A stretch of 64,000 nucleotides of DNA from Antedon bifida (GCA_963402885.1 OY727095.1:31253001-31317000); one strand, 5' to 3'; positions 1-11,545 are shown, counted from the stretch's first letter. Notes: generated by a model not told the origin, from the letters alone. Program-made: numbers and translations.

Positions 1-163
1 AAACGACAATAGCCCATGCTCTCCAGAGAGAGGACTTAGATACTAAACACTCCCGGACCATAATGGACTAGTATGCAACCACGCCTTCGAGTGAGAATGT
101 ACCACCATCATCATTGTGTTAAAAGAAATTTATTTTGTATTTATTGTGTACTTTTTTTTATAG
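1..163 (+). other. Intron end upstream of the first visible ZCCHC4 exon
   Basis: No coding similarity was recognised here. The stretch ends in a pyrimidine-rich run and TTATAG at 158-163, which serves as the acceptor for the exon starting at 164. Stops in the relevant frame and the lack of zinc-finger-like residues argue that it is intronic, but a short upstream exon in the first 100 bases cannot be excluded. Confidence 0.5.
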
Positions 164-291
164 TTTTTGCAGTATTTGTAACAAATATGTATCCAAAGAA
201 AATAAACATTGTAACTTGTGTAATTCATGCACCTCAAAGGATGGAACAACATACCGTCATTGTGACGAATGTAACAGATGTGTTAAACCAG
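164..291 (+). CDS. ZCCHC4: ZCCHC4-like rRNA m6A methyltransferase, internal exon (cysteine-rich zinc region)
   Basis: ZCCHC4 is the nucleolar methyltransferase that makes N6-methyladenosine in 28S rRNA. This 128-nt exon encodes part of its C-terminal cysteine-rich region. The translation contains FCSICNKYV, KHCNLCNSCTSKDG and HCDECNRCVKP, a series of CxxC pairs with HC spacers that lines up with the human protein, including the near-invariant CTSKDG. It enters in phase 2 after a TTATAG acceptor (161-163 is tag) and leaves in phase 1 before the donor GTATGT at 292. Joining to the exon at 9548 keeps frame. The catalytic methyltransferase domain and N-terminal GRF finger would lie upstream of the window. 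A longer frame at 73-543 reads through this exon in another phase and has no family resemblance. Assignment rests on recalled family sequence, not a search. Confidence 0.85.
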
Positions 292-356
292 GTATGTACA
301 AAATGCAAACGCAATCCAACCATTAGCTTGGCTTATAAAAGGGCAGATATTATATA

Positions 357-532
357 CAGTCAACTCTCCCTATACTGGACACCTTTGGGCTGGCCTAATA
401 TGTCTGGTTTTTCCCGAAAAGTCTGGTATTTGGAATGTGTTTCTAATGGTAAAATGAATTTGGACCTCAAGAAAAGTCTGGTTTCAGAGAGTATCCGGTT
501 TTCAGAGAGTCCGGTATTGGGAGAGTTGACTG
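357..532. repeat. MITE with pogo/Tigger-like ends, copy 1
   Basis: The element begins CAGTCAACTCTCCCTATACT and its far end is the near reverse complement, GGTATTGGGAGAGTTGACTG. It is flanked by TA on both sides (355-356 and 533-534), as expected for a TA target-site duplication. At 176 bp and with no coding capacity it is a non-autonomous DNA transposon. CAGT termini with TA duplication are typical of the pogo branch of Tc1/mariner, which is an inference from the ends only. Confidence 0.8.
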
Positions 533-1544
533 TATTTGACTAATATTTAACAATTATCCTCATTGGGTGGCGTGCTTGCTTCAAACCACAGGGGAAAACC
601 GATCGCTACAATTTTTTTTAGGAACAAAGTGCGATCTGCTAAGCCATGTATTTGTTTCGATCCATACTACAATTTCTGTTTTCCCATTGATTCTGTCATT
701 TATGCATTTATATTGAACCTAGATCATCTTAGTACGTCAACAGTGCGCTTTTGCTTCAGGACGAGACGATAGATAGAGACAGTATTTTATTATAGACCAT
801 GACGATTGTGGAACATGGACGGAATACACGTTCCACTCGTCACGGTCTGTTGAATTACCGTCTCTTTCGTCCACTCTCCAAAAACAGAAGCTGAAACTAA
901 TTTCTGCCTTTAGTACATCATAATTGTATATAGGCCTCATAATTGCCAATAATGACAAGCACTTGTAGTTGGATGTGTGTTTAAACACAAAAAAACATAC
1001 ATAGTCTCTACCACCAATAACAACAGCTGCTAATAACAACCAATAACATATCAAAGAAGAACGTGGGAATGTGGTATATTTATCTCATTATCATAAATTA
1101 GCATAATTACATTGGTCATTAGATTAACTTGATTACGACCATTTTTAGCCCTTAAATTCATTTGACACAAATTATTCTACTAAATTCAAGTTGACATAAA
1201 AAAAAACATGCGTCCGAGTTGACCCATCAACATACTTAGCCTGTTATAACTGTGGTTATTAAGTCTCCTTTATTAATTATCCTGGTAATAAAGATATTAG
1301 TAACAGATTTAACTCGTTTGTCAATGTATATTTTACCTTTTTAAGTGGCCTGTCCCAGATTAATTGCCACCTGAGTAACCCAATCAAACGGTGGCTAGAT
1401 TTACTAGGAAAGTCGGGCCAGGCTGATTGTTGTTGGCCTCGGTATGTTGATATTGATTTTGATGTTTATTAGCAGAATGTGTTTTCCTATAAAGCAGTTT
1501 GTTGTGGTTGAATAGGTCAAACATTCAGCCTCTTTTAGATATAA

Positions 1545-1690
1545 AGCTCTGTCTACACTATCAAACTAGTTTGACAAAAAAAGTGTGTTTTACCCAAATT
1601 TGGTAGTGATATGCCCAAATACTGTATGGTAGTCATATGACATCATCATGTCCATCACATTTTTTTCTCACATAAAGTTTGATAATCTAT
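1545..1690. repeat. PIF/Harbinger-like palindromic MITE, copy 1
   Basis: The left end reads AGCTCTGTCTACACTATCAA preceded by TAA. The interior holds the family hallmarks (CCCAAAT..GGTAGTGATATG, ATCATCATGTCCAT, CACATAAAGTTTGATA). The right terminus is degraded, ending around CTATTTTT instead of TAGACAGAGCT. It is one of ten copies in the window. Confidence 0.85.
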
Positions 1691-1767
1691 TTTTGTTGAA
1701 TTCTTTCATTGAATGGTTAGGGGTAGGGGCATTTTTTATCTAAATAATTTCCGTCCAAAGAAAGTTC

Positions 1768-1942
1768 ATTCGCCAATTACAGGATTTATAAACAACGTCA
1801 TACTTGTAAACTAAGTCTCATGTGAGGCTTAGGTAGTGAAGTTGTTTTAACAGTATACAATACTCGCACTAAGTAAGAATTGAACCCCGGACACTGGGAT
1901 TAGAAGGCAAGCATGTTAACCACCAAGCTACAGCTCCACTGC
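1768..1942 (-). repeat. tRNA-derived SINE, minus-strand copy
   Basis: Read on the minus strand it starts with an A-box-like GTAGCTTGGTGGTTAACATG and carries a B-box-like GGGTTCAATTC variant. It continues through the family body (CTAAGCCTCA, GAGACTTAGTTTA) to a tail like ATCCTGTAATTGGCG. The same body occurs on the plus strand at 6878, 9770 and 18325. Confidence 0.75.
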
Positions 1943-2347
1943 CTATAATTTGATTGATGATTTTATTATTTTCTTGTACATCGAGTTGCAGTGTACAGTA
2001 CAATTAACATCAAAGAGCAAAATGTATTGAATGTTTTATTAGCTAAACTTCCTATTGGTGCACATCCCAATGAACCGCATATGACAATTTGATGTCCCAA
2101 CATTAAATGTCACTCTTAATTTTGATGTGCCATGACTTCCTAAACACGATCTTAGAACTCTGCCTTATTGGATAACGTAGGGTTATAATTGGTACCATCA
2201 GCGCACCGTTTTTTTCAATGCAATTCTCTTTGAAAGTTCATAGTTTAGGCAGTGGTATGGTAAAAAAGAACATTTTGTTTGTACAGTAGTACTATTTGAC
2301 GCTCCTCCGCAAACACCCCCCTCCCCCCTCACACAGCCCAAAAAAGA

Positions 2348-2368
2348 TATATATATATATATATATAG
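2348..2368. repeat. (AT)n microsatellite
   Basis: An uninterrupted alternating A/T run of 21 bases. Confidence 0.95.
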
Positions 2369-3621
2369 CTTCTTGTAGTACCGTAATGCCAGATTTTGAT
2401 AAATAAATAATATCTCTTAAAACAATAAACACATGTATTTGTTGTAGACAACTATTTAATTTATTGAATATACTGATAAACCGAACATTAATAAAGATAT
2501 AGTTAGTAAACAAACAAGTATAGTTATATCTAATATTAAACATTCACTTTAAATTGTGGATAAACCTGCAGAGGATTATCCCTAATGTCAAACTGTGTGG
2601 GAAATGTATTTGTTGAAGCCATAGCCAGCTATTTAATTTATTGAATCTAACATTTAAGATAAATACTTCAGAAGTGATAAAAGCATGGCAATATCTAAAC
2701 CTTATGAATTAACTTTAAGTATAATAAAGGTTTGGAGAAATGCTTAATGTTGCTGGATTAACCCCCAGAAGATGATCCCCAGGGTAGTATACCCCATATA
2801 GAAACCTAGGACAGAACAGTTTTATTGACTTAAACTATAGAGATTGAATTGATATCTGGCAATATCAATCTTAATAACAGATAAAGATCACATCATTGAT
2901 TTAATTACAGTTTTTGAAACATGAAGGCTGAAAAAGTTGTTTAAAAAAAGAAAGTTTACCATAAAATTAACGATTTTTCTGAATTTTATTTTAAAACTGT
3001 AAAGTCAATCTGGCTGCAGGGCTGATAAGAATTGAGGAAGTAATTGTAAGATATACTGATTTAATTGTACCGCTAATAATAGGCAAGTCAATTAAACTTG
3101 GTGTTTGATTGATAGAAATTAGTAGTGGACAGTTGACCTGAGAGAAGGGTCATTTTGACCTGTGCTGCGGTCTGGTATCTATCAATAGTTGTTGGTTTTA
3201 ATCAAGAAATTTCCTGTAAAGGGGAAAAAAAGCAGGCTGTATTTTATTGATGTTTAAACGAATTAGAAGAGACGGTTTTGCTAATTTATTAATTTAAAAC
3301 AATTTAGTCTACTTTTTTACGGAATTTAACAACGATTGAGTAAGTGACTTGTGTGTAGACAGTTTGTACAACAAACAAATTAAAGAAGATACAATATTTT
3401 ATAAATCATTGTAGGTATTTGTTCTTTATCCCTTTTATTCTTTTTATAGGCAAATACTAATAAAATACTCCAAATTAGAGATCAGCGTCTGGCATTAATG
3501 GAGAACAATATATGAAAAAAAGATTTTTTTTATATAGAGATAAATGTTTTATGTAAACAATATATACAATATTATCAATAAAAAATTCAAATTTCATATT
3601 TATTTTCTTCTAATTTAAAAA

Positions 3622-3682
3622 AAAAATTGTTTTTATTTGTTTACAAATATATTATATTTGTAAACAAATAAAAACAATTTTT
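3622..3682. repeat. 61-bp perfect palindrome
   Basis: The arms at 3622-3651 and 3653-3682 are exact reverse complements over 30 bases with a single central T at 3652. Each arm contains TTTATTTGTTTACAAATATA or its complement. A run this long without mismatch is not expected by chance. It may be a very short MITE or the relic of a fold-back replication event. Confidence 0.95.
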
Positions 3683-3735
3683 AAAAATAAGACAAAGTAG
3701 TAAGATTTATCAGTGCGTGAATGTTTTGTGCACAA

Positions 3736-3850
3736 TAGTATACTCTTGATTGCTTGGCTTGGTCCTGGGTTCAAGTCAGAATTTTTTCTAATGACAAATT
3801 ACAACTCCACTCCCAAAGACTTTGTTTATGTAGAGCACCTTGTGTATATG
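3736..3850 (+). repeat. Degraded tRNA-derived SINE fragment
   Basis: CTTGGTCCTGGGTTCAAGTCAG resembles the B-box block of the SINE family, and AACTCCACTCCCAAAG resembles the ACTCCACTCCCTAAG segment downstream of it. The A-box part and tail are not clear. Confidence 0.5.
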
Positions 3851-5634
3851 TTTGTGTTGTAAACAGGATTGCCACCTTTTAAGAAGGATAGTGAATTACT
3901 TCATTATAAATTATTATATATATTAACAATTATCCTTGGCAATTTGTCTAAATATAAGAAGAAAAAAAAATTCAATACGGTTCGCCCCTTCCTAGTACCT
4001 CAATAAAACTGAGCTATCCATTTTTGACAACTTACTAATGTAATAATAGGAGCGAATGCTACTGAGATTTAAATAACTAAGTTTGACACTTAGTAAAGAC
4101 TGTAGGTAGTTTAGTCAGATGAGTAGATGTGACACCTCTCTGCAATACGAGTTCACTACCCCCTTCTTACCCATTATGTTCCCTTCCAGTTGCCAATTAA
4201 TAAATTACCATAATTTTTATTGTAGCCAGGTTTGATAGGCAAACCCACTTAATAAAGATGTCTGCTTCCCCTGTGTGAAAACCAAGTTCCACTTTTGAAC
4301 TCCCATGAGAGATATACATTTAACCGATTTAAAAGTTTGATGTTCAAAAAACAAATATAGAATTCAGTCGTAAGCTTATAGTATTATATATAGTATACAA
4401 ATATGAATGTTTATATGAGTTGGATGGTGATAATATTTCACGAGTTAAAAATATAGAGCAGTCAATTTTTCAACAAATGAAATATTCTCTCCATTCAACG
4501 AATAGAAAACATTCATTATTTGTTTTATAACACACCTACTTTTATTCAAGTTATCCATCGTAAATCATCGATGAATGCTACAGTAGGCCGGGAAGCTAGA
4601 CCATTAAAAAGGCAATTATATACTGTGTAAAGTTATAAATAATGACTAAATAATTGTGAATGAATGCATGAGTGCTCCAACTTTAGATACGGAGTAGAAA
4701 ACAGCACAACAAGTTGATTTCCAAACGTGATCAGTCAATAACATCGCATGGCAAAAATTCTCAAAATGTTACAGAAGGCTAAACATGCATTAGAGTCGTT
4801 CATTATCACCATTAGATAGGGCTAATTCCAAATGAAATGGTGTATTATAATAGTATATTATATTTTATTGAATCCCATGTTTTACTACTTTTTGTTTCAT
4901 ACCATATGTAAAATGTAGGTCCTTCTGTATTAAATCAACAAACAAGTTTTTCTGAAACTTCTTGGAATAATATATCATGCAAAATATATTGTCAGTTTAA
5001 GTTACCTAAAATCTACATTTTGACAGAATGTGTAGCTTAACTTTTCCGAACTCGTGCTTCCAATAAACTTATATTTTACAGATGTTGCATGAAATATAGA
5101 TATTTTTGTATTGATGTTAATTTGCCTTGACTTAAAGCAAGTTATGTTTTCTGTAACCTGTATACGTTTTGGCATATTGGTCTTTTCATAGTTTCCTGTT
5201 GTGAAGAGCTTCATGTATTCAAAAGTATAGATTTCAATTCTTTTAAACAAGAGATGATTTATGCGATTCATTTCAAGAAATATGTTCGTTTTAAGTTCCT
5301 GTTGTTAGTACTAGAGGGTAGAGTTTATTAAAGTACTAGGAATGTAGATTGGTTTGGTTTTCAATAGTGTTAACAGTGAATTTAATGTACCACATCATAA
5401 AGAAATTGTTTAAGCTTTTAACAGACAGAAACAAGAACATTCAATCTATATATGCCTAATTAATCGTCTTCCTTTACTGTCATGCAGAACCATGCATGAG
5501 TATAGTCACACATGGGTTGGTCACATGTAGCTGAGCTTCCTAATTTTGTCTTAAATTTGTTTTCCACTCATTTCATATATTGTTCATTTTTTTCAGTTAA
5601 AATTAATCAATCTATTTAAATATTGTTGTTTTTG

Positions 5635-5961
5635 AAAGATATATAGTCCCCCTAAAAATTGTTTTTTTCTAATTTTTTTGTTAAATATGCCATTTTAATG
5701 TCAAACAATAGTTATTCACTTCGCCAAAAACTGGATTGGAAAAAAAAAATTATTTACCTGAAAAATATGTACAGTAATTAAAAGCAAACAACAAATTATG
5801 TCAGACAATGGCTTTTGGTTAAAATGAACTATTTCTTTTGTCTTTTTATAAGTGAAATAGTTTTTTTGGGTTTTTTTTTTACAGAAGTGAATAACTTGAT
5901 TAAAACTGCAATAGCCTATTTAAAGTCTGACTTTTCATGTTTTTGGGGACAATATATCTTT
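5635..5961. repeat. Non-autonomous element with GTCCCC termini, copy 1
   Basis: Terminal inverted repeats of about 24 bp begin AAAGATATATAGTCCCC, and the right end is the reverse complement of AAAGATATATTGTCCCC. The 327-bp body shares many blocks with 18924-19276 (TATGCCATTTTAATGTCA, TTATTTACCTGAAAAA, AATAGCCTATTTAAAGTC). It has no coding capacity. It is a MITE-like DNA element; the superfamily was not determined. Confidence 0.8.
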
Positions 5962-6590
5962 AAATATTTTTGTTGATTTTAAATGTATATTATAAACAAA
6001 GTCTGTAGAATCTAATATAATTGTGATATAAATCATTGTAATAACCTTTTTTAAAGTTGTGTAAAAATTGCTCAGATCTTAAATTTCATTAAACATTTTT
6101 AATAAAAGAAATTACCTCCTTCAATTACAAACTGTTGACAAATCCAACCTTTTACATACTCCCGAAAGTTAGTGAACCCAAATTGTTAGCTACCTCTAAT
6201 TTGGCCATGTTTCAGCTAACAACTGTTAATTTTCTAAGAATCCTATGTTTTTAAACCACTGACTTCTGGGTGGTGAGGGTTTTAGCCTGGTGTTCATGAT
6301 AGTTGAATATGTCACATTGCCAAACCACTGCTTCCTATTGTTGATTGTATTATTATATCTTGTCAATAGTTGTTAATTTGCAAAATAGAATATTATTGTT
6401 ACATTACAACATAATCATTGGAATTTTCATCATTACTTTTTACCTAGTGTTGTCGCCACCAATGTTTCACTTGTATGAATGACTCTAGTATATATCTAGT
6501 ATTAAAAATAGAACTTACTTTGGCATATGTAGTCACCTCTGGGACCCCAAGAAGCAAGTTTGTGAATAAGTTTCATACTGTATGCCTTTA

Positions 6591-6734
6591 AGCTCTGTCT
6601 ACATAACACTATCAAACTTTATGTGACAAGAAAGTGTGATGTGCCCAAATATGGTAGTGATATGACAAAATCATGTCCATATATGACACATCACATTTTT
6701 TTGTCACATAAAGTTTGATAGTGTAGATAGAACT
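6591..6734. repeat. PIF/Harbinger-like palindromic MITE, copy 2
   Basis: A full-length copy starting AGCTCTGTCTAC and ending TAGATAGAACT. TTA flanks both ends, consistent with a 3-bp target duplication. Both halves contain TATCAAACTTTATGTGACA or its complement, so the single strand can fold into one long hairpin. Confidence 0.9.
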
Positions 6735-6877
6735 TTAGTTGTATGTATGTGGGAAGCGGCCTTATAACCTTGAAAAATAATAACTTAACTTAATAATAAG
6801 TTTTCTGTATTGTAAATTAAGTACATCTGTATAATAGTATTAATATCATTCACAAATATATATATCCATACTTCATT

Positions 6878-7050
6878 TTGTGGAGTAGTGGAGGTTATCC
6901 ATCTAATCCCAAGGTACAGGGTTCAATCCTGACCTAGTCCCAGGGTCTTTTTACTCCACTCCCTAAACTTCAAATGAGACTTAGTTTATAAATAAGCATG
7001 ATAAATATACAGTTTATCCATCTTGTAATTGGTGATTGATGTTGGATGCA
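6878..7050 (+). repeat. tRNA-derived SINE
   Basis: Contains the block AATCCCAAGGTACAGGGTTC with a B-box GGTTCAATCC, then ACTCCACTCCCTAAACTTCA, GAGACTTAGTTTATAA and a tail resembling TTATCCATCTTGTAATTGG. The A-box half is more decayed than in the copies at 9770 and 18325. Confidence 0.8.
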
Positions 7051-7657
7051 TATGAAATAAAAAATATTTTTTTCACTCAAAAAAGAAAAATTGCATATAC
7101 ACCTACTATGGGAAATACTCATTTTTTTTCCATTTACACCACAAAAGCTACTGTACCCATTTCATATTAAAACAGTTAACATCAATCACTTGGTACAGTA
7201 TAACCCCTGCCTTGTCAGCACCTCAATTCAAAAGCCATAAAGTAATAATGTCTTTATTAAAGTTTACTATGTTTTCTATGCGAACTCTAAAACACCCCAT
7301 CAATCATAGTAATAACATTCAATTTTGATTTAAATCATTTCAGATTACCAGAGATTATAAATGTCCACATGATGACCTTTTAAACATAAAAAACATTAAA
7401 GACTTCTCATTTCCTGTCCAAGGGCAGGAACTAGCGTCGTCGTCGTAACATATTTTTAATCAAAATGCAGATAGGCATGAACGCTGCATGTGAACTTCTA
7501 AATCTTTGTCAGGTCATAAATGTAACAAAATTTGGTTGTGTCTTTAGGGTACAGGACTGCAGACATTATTCTTTGCATAGTTTCACCTATATACAGTACA
7601 TTACTTTATTTTTTTTATTTCACATAGATTTATGTGCACCTTATTCTGATATTTATT

Positions 7658-7788
7658 CAGTTGAACCTCCTACCAAACTCTCTGATAACTGGAAAACCGT
7701 TTATTCTTGATTTCCAAAGGCTTCCAAATTCTGGAAAATAAGACATTAAAGTCAATCCAAGAGTGTCCAGTATTGAGAGAGTTGATTG
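7658..7788. repeat. MITE with pogo/Tigger-like ends, decayed copy 2
   Basis: The left end CAGTTGAACCTCCTACCAAA and right end GTCCAGTATTGAGAGAGTTG resemble the termini of the element at 357-532, and TA follows the right end at 7789. It is shorter (131 bp) and more diverged than copy 1. Confidence 0.65.
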
Positions 7789-9206
7789 TATAAGCTTATC
7801 CCAAAAACAAAATACAGAGGAGTGGTGCCGCATCACATCAATCTGTATCTATCCCGAGTGGAAACCGTCGGCTCCTTGTGTGTAAATAGTCAAAAGGAAT
7901 GACATTCTATATTTTTATTACCGTTAATGCTCGTATGTGTAAATTGGCCTTTAAGGGAGAAGACAGAGCAACCACAACACACACACAAACAAAAAAGACA
8001 ACTGTTCACCCTACCCTGGTTGGTGTCATTTAATTCAGTTGACTGGACTTTTTCTTGGTCTGTCTTGGCCTTGTCCATCCATCAGCATTTTTCAGATAAA
8101 ATCTATCCTATTTTTTAATCTTGTCAGAATGTCAAAAATGATCAAGGAAAAATATGCAATGAATTTGCTCCATGTCTTTTGTCCCAGCATTTACTGTCAA
8201 AGATTTGAAGTCAACTTCCGATCTTTGACATTGCTTTTATACTTTAAATTATGTTAATAAACCGAATAATCAAAAGTTATTATATATATTAAGAAATGTT
8301 ATTCTGGTTTAAATGTGTATTGGGCAACCTTGTACCAGCCTACTGTTGGACAAACCTCAGTGGCCAATTGCCTGGTCTGCCTTGAATAGTAGGTTCAGAG
8401 TACTTATGTAGACCTCCTCAAATCTTGCAAACAGTCAAATACAGGGGTTTGTGTTTTTTTTTCAAGATAAATTTAGAAAATACCATTTGGTACTTGTAGC
8501 CAAGGCCTGGACACGAAAAATAGCAAAAGTAGTCTCTTAAATACCCCAAAAAACTTGTTTCATGTGAAGGACCCAAATGTATCAATTGAAACAAACTTTC
8601 TGTGATATCCAAGTTCAACAACCAAGCAATACAAATTCCGAACTATCTTTTTTTTTTCAAACTTAAACAAGCTTTATCTTTTTGTTGATGGTCCTGTTCA
8701 TCAAGTATTTCAATCTGTATTTGATTTTTTATTTTATTTTTTTTCGATAGATGAATAAATGAAATGTAGTCATATGATTTTGAAACACCTGTCTGTTCAA
8801 GATTTTTACATCAATTTTGAAGTAAAAATGACTCTGATTTTAAATTTAATGCCCCATTGCAAAATTACAATCAATGACCTATTATATTGCTTAGGAATAT
8901 AAATCTAAAAGCCTCTAGTGATCCCAGGGTATGGAATTCTCCAAGGGGCTAAAAAAGTGTCAGATAAAATGAAATTGAGAGGTTCATTCAATTAATCAAT
9001 GTATGTTTAAAATAATTTCTTCTATCCTATCTCTTTATATCAAATGTTAGACATTTAGTTAGTCATGATAGGTACTGGCCAATTAAGTAGGTCACTATAA
9101 AAATGATTAAAGTTTAGCGTCATTAAAGTTTATAGGCCAAGATCTATTTCCTCTCAATGTATGATCTATGAGAAAAATACTTTTTTAAATTATGTAACCA
9201 TTCTGA

Positions 9207-9349
9207 AGCTCTGTCTACACTATCAAACTAGTTTGACAAAAAAGTGTGATGTGCCCAAATATGGTAGTGATATGAGATCATCATGTCCATCCATATATGG
9301 GCACATCACATTTTGTTGTCACATAAAGTTTGATAGTGTAGACAGAGCT
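9207..9349. repeat. PIF/Harbinger-like palindromic MITE, copy 3
   Basis: Near-perfect termini AGCTCTGTCTACACTATCAA and TTTGATAGTGTAGACAGAGCT, with the typical interior ATATGGTAGTGATATGA and CCATATATGGGCACATCACA. It ends 20 bp before the triplicated exon-acceptor segment of ZCCHC4. Confidence 0.92.
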
Positions 9350-9368
9350 GAGCTGTTCTGTTGTGATT

Positions 9369-9594
9369 GTCACTTTCTTTTCTTGTCTTCGTAGTATAAA
9401 GGATCCATTGTAAGACTTGCAAACAGTGTATACTGCCAAACCATGTCATTTTGTTTTTTTGTCTTCTTAGTAAGGATCCATTGTAAGACTTGGAAACAGT
9501 ATGCTCAGCCTGCCAAACCATGTCATTTTGTTTTCTTGTCTTCTTAGTAAGGATCCATTGTAAGACTTGCAAACAGTGTATGCTGCCAAACCAT
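9369..9594 (+). repeat. Triplicated acceptor and 5' end of a ZCCHC4 exon
   Basis: Three head-to-tail copies (9369-9444, 9445-9521, 9522-9594) of a 73-77 bp segment comprise a pyrimidine tract, an AG acceptor and the start of the exon (GGATCCATTGTAAGACTTG in each). Only the third continues into full exon sequence. Using the acceptor of copy 1 or copy 2 as read-through would meet an in-frame stop: copy 1 at once, and copy 2 at the TAG of the third acceptor. Copy 2 also has a 4-bp insertion and has lost a cysteine codon (TGG for TGC). The first two copies are therefore non-functional decoys. Confidence 0.9.
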
Positions 9595-9677
9595 AGGTGC
9601 AACGAACTCAAGTCTGGCTGTTATATCTGTGGAGAAATGAACCATAAACATAGATACTGCCCTCATAGGGGCAAAAA
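9548..9677 (+). CDS. ZCCHC4: ZCCHC4-like rRNA m6A methyltransferase, exon with CCHC zinc knuckle
   Basis: This 130-nt exon completes the cysteine-rich region and adds the zinc knuckle that gives the family its name. The residues read RIHCKTCKQCMLPNHRC, then CYICGEMNHKHRYC, which fits C-x2-C-x4-H-x4-C exactly. The human protein has the same order, with an IHC..C..C..LP.H.C segment followed by a GCFICGELDHK-type knuckle. The acceptor is TTCTTAG (phase 1) and the donor is GTAAGT at 9678 (phase 2), and both match the neighbouring exons. The CCHC knuckle probably contributes to RNA binding. Two partial duplicates of its 5' end lie just upstream. Confidence 0.88.
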
Positions 9678-9769
9678 GTAAGTCTTCATGAAAAAAAATA
9701 TATTTCATAATCCATTATGTTCATAGTTGTTTATACTATACTACTTTTACTACTATATATATAATATAA

Positions 9770-9955
9770 GGAGCTGTAGATTGGTGGTTAACATGCTTGC
9801 CTTCCAATCCCAAGGTCCAGGGTTCAATCCCTTCCTAGTGCCAGGGTTGTAACTCAACTCCACTCCCTAAGCCTCAAATGAGACTTAGTTTATAAGCATG
9901 ATAAACTATAAAATAGTTTATCCATCCTGTAATTGGCGAGTTTGTGCTTGTTGTT
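9770..9955 (+). repeat. tRNA-derived SINE, well-preserved copy
   Basis: Shows GAGCTGTAGATTGGTGGTTA (A-box region), CTTCCAATCCCAAGGTCCAG, a B-box GGTTCAATCCC, then ACTCCACTCCCTAAGCCTCA, GAGACTTAGTTTATAAGC and the tail TTTATCCATCCTGTAATTGG. It matches the copy at 18325 over almost its full length. A-box to B-box spacing is that of a tRNA head. Confidence 0.85.
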
Positions 9956-10552
9956 GATGAGTATTAAAAATAAATTTTTAAAATGATGATAATACTATAT
10001 TACTGTTTTATGTAATTTAAATTTTTTTAAATTAAACACTTTTTTTTTAAAAGTATAGAAAAATACACTGTATTTATTGTCTTATTAATAAACATTTTTA
10101 TTCAAGATAGATAAATCAAGTCTACTAGATTTAAATATTATGATGTTGTAGTGTAAATACCTCAGAATAGAGAGAGAATAGATTCCTGTCCTGGTTTTTT
10201 TATTTTACGAATAGTTTAGGTTGTAAATTCTAAATCATGCTGTGGTTATTAAACGTAAAACGATTAATTTTCATACTAATTCATAAAATTAATTTCCACG
10301 TCGGCAAATGTAAAGTTGTTCATGTTGGGTTTATTAAACCCAAATGATTGCATGTTCAAATTAATAAAGGCCAATTTATTTGTGTTATTAAAGCAGTTTG
10401 GAAATATGTTTACATGAAAAAATTTGACACAAATTATTTCACCTTTGTGGTTTCTTTATTTCACCCTGATGAAGAATTATCGTTATCCAAAAGCTTGACA
10501 TTGTCTTTCTGGCTGTTTTACTTTATTGTTTTTATTCATTTTTTTTTTATTG

Positions 10553-10844
10553 TAAATAGAGCTACTGATACCCACAGCATTGTAATTTTCAGGTGTTTTT
10601 TTATTTGGATTTTTTATATAAAATTCAAATTTGTTGGGGCATGTTTTAAGCAAATGAATGCATGTAAAAGTAATAAAACACAAATTCAGTTATGTTTTTG
10701 TAAATAGAGCTACTGATGCCCACAGCATTGTAATATTCAGGATTTTTTTTATTAAGATTTATTTTTTTTATAAAATTCAAATTTATTAGGGCATGTTTTA
10801 ACCAAATTAATGCATGTAAAAGTAATAAATTCAGTTATGTTTTG
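10553..10844 (+). repeat. Direct tandem duplication, about 148-bp period
   Basis: Two adjacent copies start TAAATAGAGCTACTGAT (10553 and 10701) and share CCCACAGCATTGTAAT, AAAATTCAAATTT and GCATGTAAAAGTAATAAA. They differ by scattered substitutions and small indels, so the duplication is not recent. There is no coding significance. Confidence 0.85.
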
Positions 10845-11335
10845 CGATTAAGTTCAAATTGATACCTGTGTGTAACATACTCAAGCAAAAACTGTTTTTT
10901 AGTGAACACTCACTATAAGCAGGAAACAACATCGGTGAGAAATTAATAATTCATCTCAAAATGACCTACATGTCAAAATCATTTTGATGTTTTATGAAGA
11001 GAATCTTCTCGGTCAAGGTTGAGTTTTTCCCCTTGAAAATTATTTTCCAAAAAACAGTTTATGTTGTAACTTGATTATTATTAATTGATTAAATTGTTAT
11101 CATGCATGTTTGTCTTTTGTTTGTTTGTTTGTTGTTTTATTTGTATTTAGGCATTCTATATATAACTTTAAAAACAGAAACTTGTTTATCAAAATGGTGT
11201 TATTGCACTTCGGTTGTACTACGAGAATATAAATATGGATGTTAAAAATGTATTTATTTATATATTTACATACTATATATATTATTTATATACTGTATAT
11301 ATCATGAAGTAAACATTTATTTAATTTATTATTAT

Positions 11336-11545
11336 TATATTATTTTATTCAGGCAAAGGCTACATTTTACAATATATAATACAAATCAACAAATTAAACA
11401 AACACATTGAAAGGATAAAATATAAAATCATAGTGACTAGCTCCCAGGAAAAGCACAACAGTAGCCTAAGCCACTATCACCAATTAGGTGTGTACCTCCA
11501 ACCAATGACTACCAAATAACTCATACAAATAATATAAACAACATA
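11336..11545 (-). repeat. Probable LINE 3'-end fragment, minus strand
   Basis: TTTATTCAGGCAAAGGCTAC followed by an AATACAA-rich stretch has the look of a reversed LINE 3' untranslated region ending in a T-rich tract. No protein remnant is visible. Confidence 0.35.

Larger units (their letters stand above)
292..9547 (+). other. ZCCHC4 intron, about 9.3 kb, repeat-rich
   Basis: This intron runs from donor GTATGT at 292 to acceptor TTCTTAG at 9541-9547. It holds a pogo-like MITE (357-532), palindromic PIF-like MITEs (1545, 6591, 9207), a minus-strand SINE (1768), a plus-strand SINE (6878), a 61-bp perfect palindrome (3622), one copy of a 330-bp terminal-inverted-repeat element (5635), a decayed pogo-like MITE (7658) and two decoy copies of the following exon's 5' end (9369-9521). 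The open frames inside it (737-1054 minus, 7465-7710 plus and others) have no recognisable product. I see nothing else in the remaining stretches. Confidence 0.8.

Noticed and set aside
73-543. 156-codon open frame on the plus strand
   Set aside because: It overlaps the real ZCCHC4 exon in another phase, runs through the donor site and then through a pogo-like MITE. No domain is visible.
9306-9611. 101-codon minus-strand frame
   Set aside because: It is the antisense of the triplicated exon-acceptor segment and the end of a MITE.
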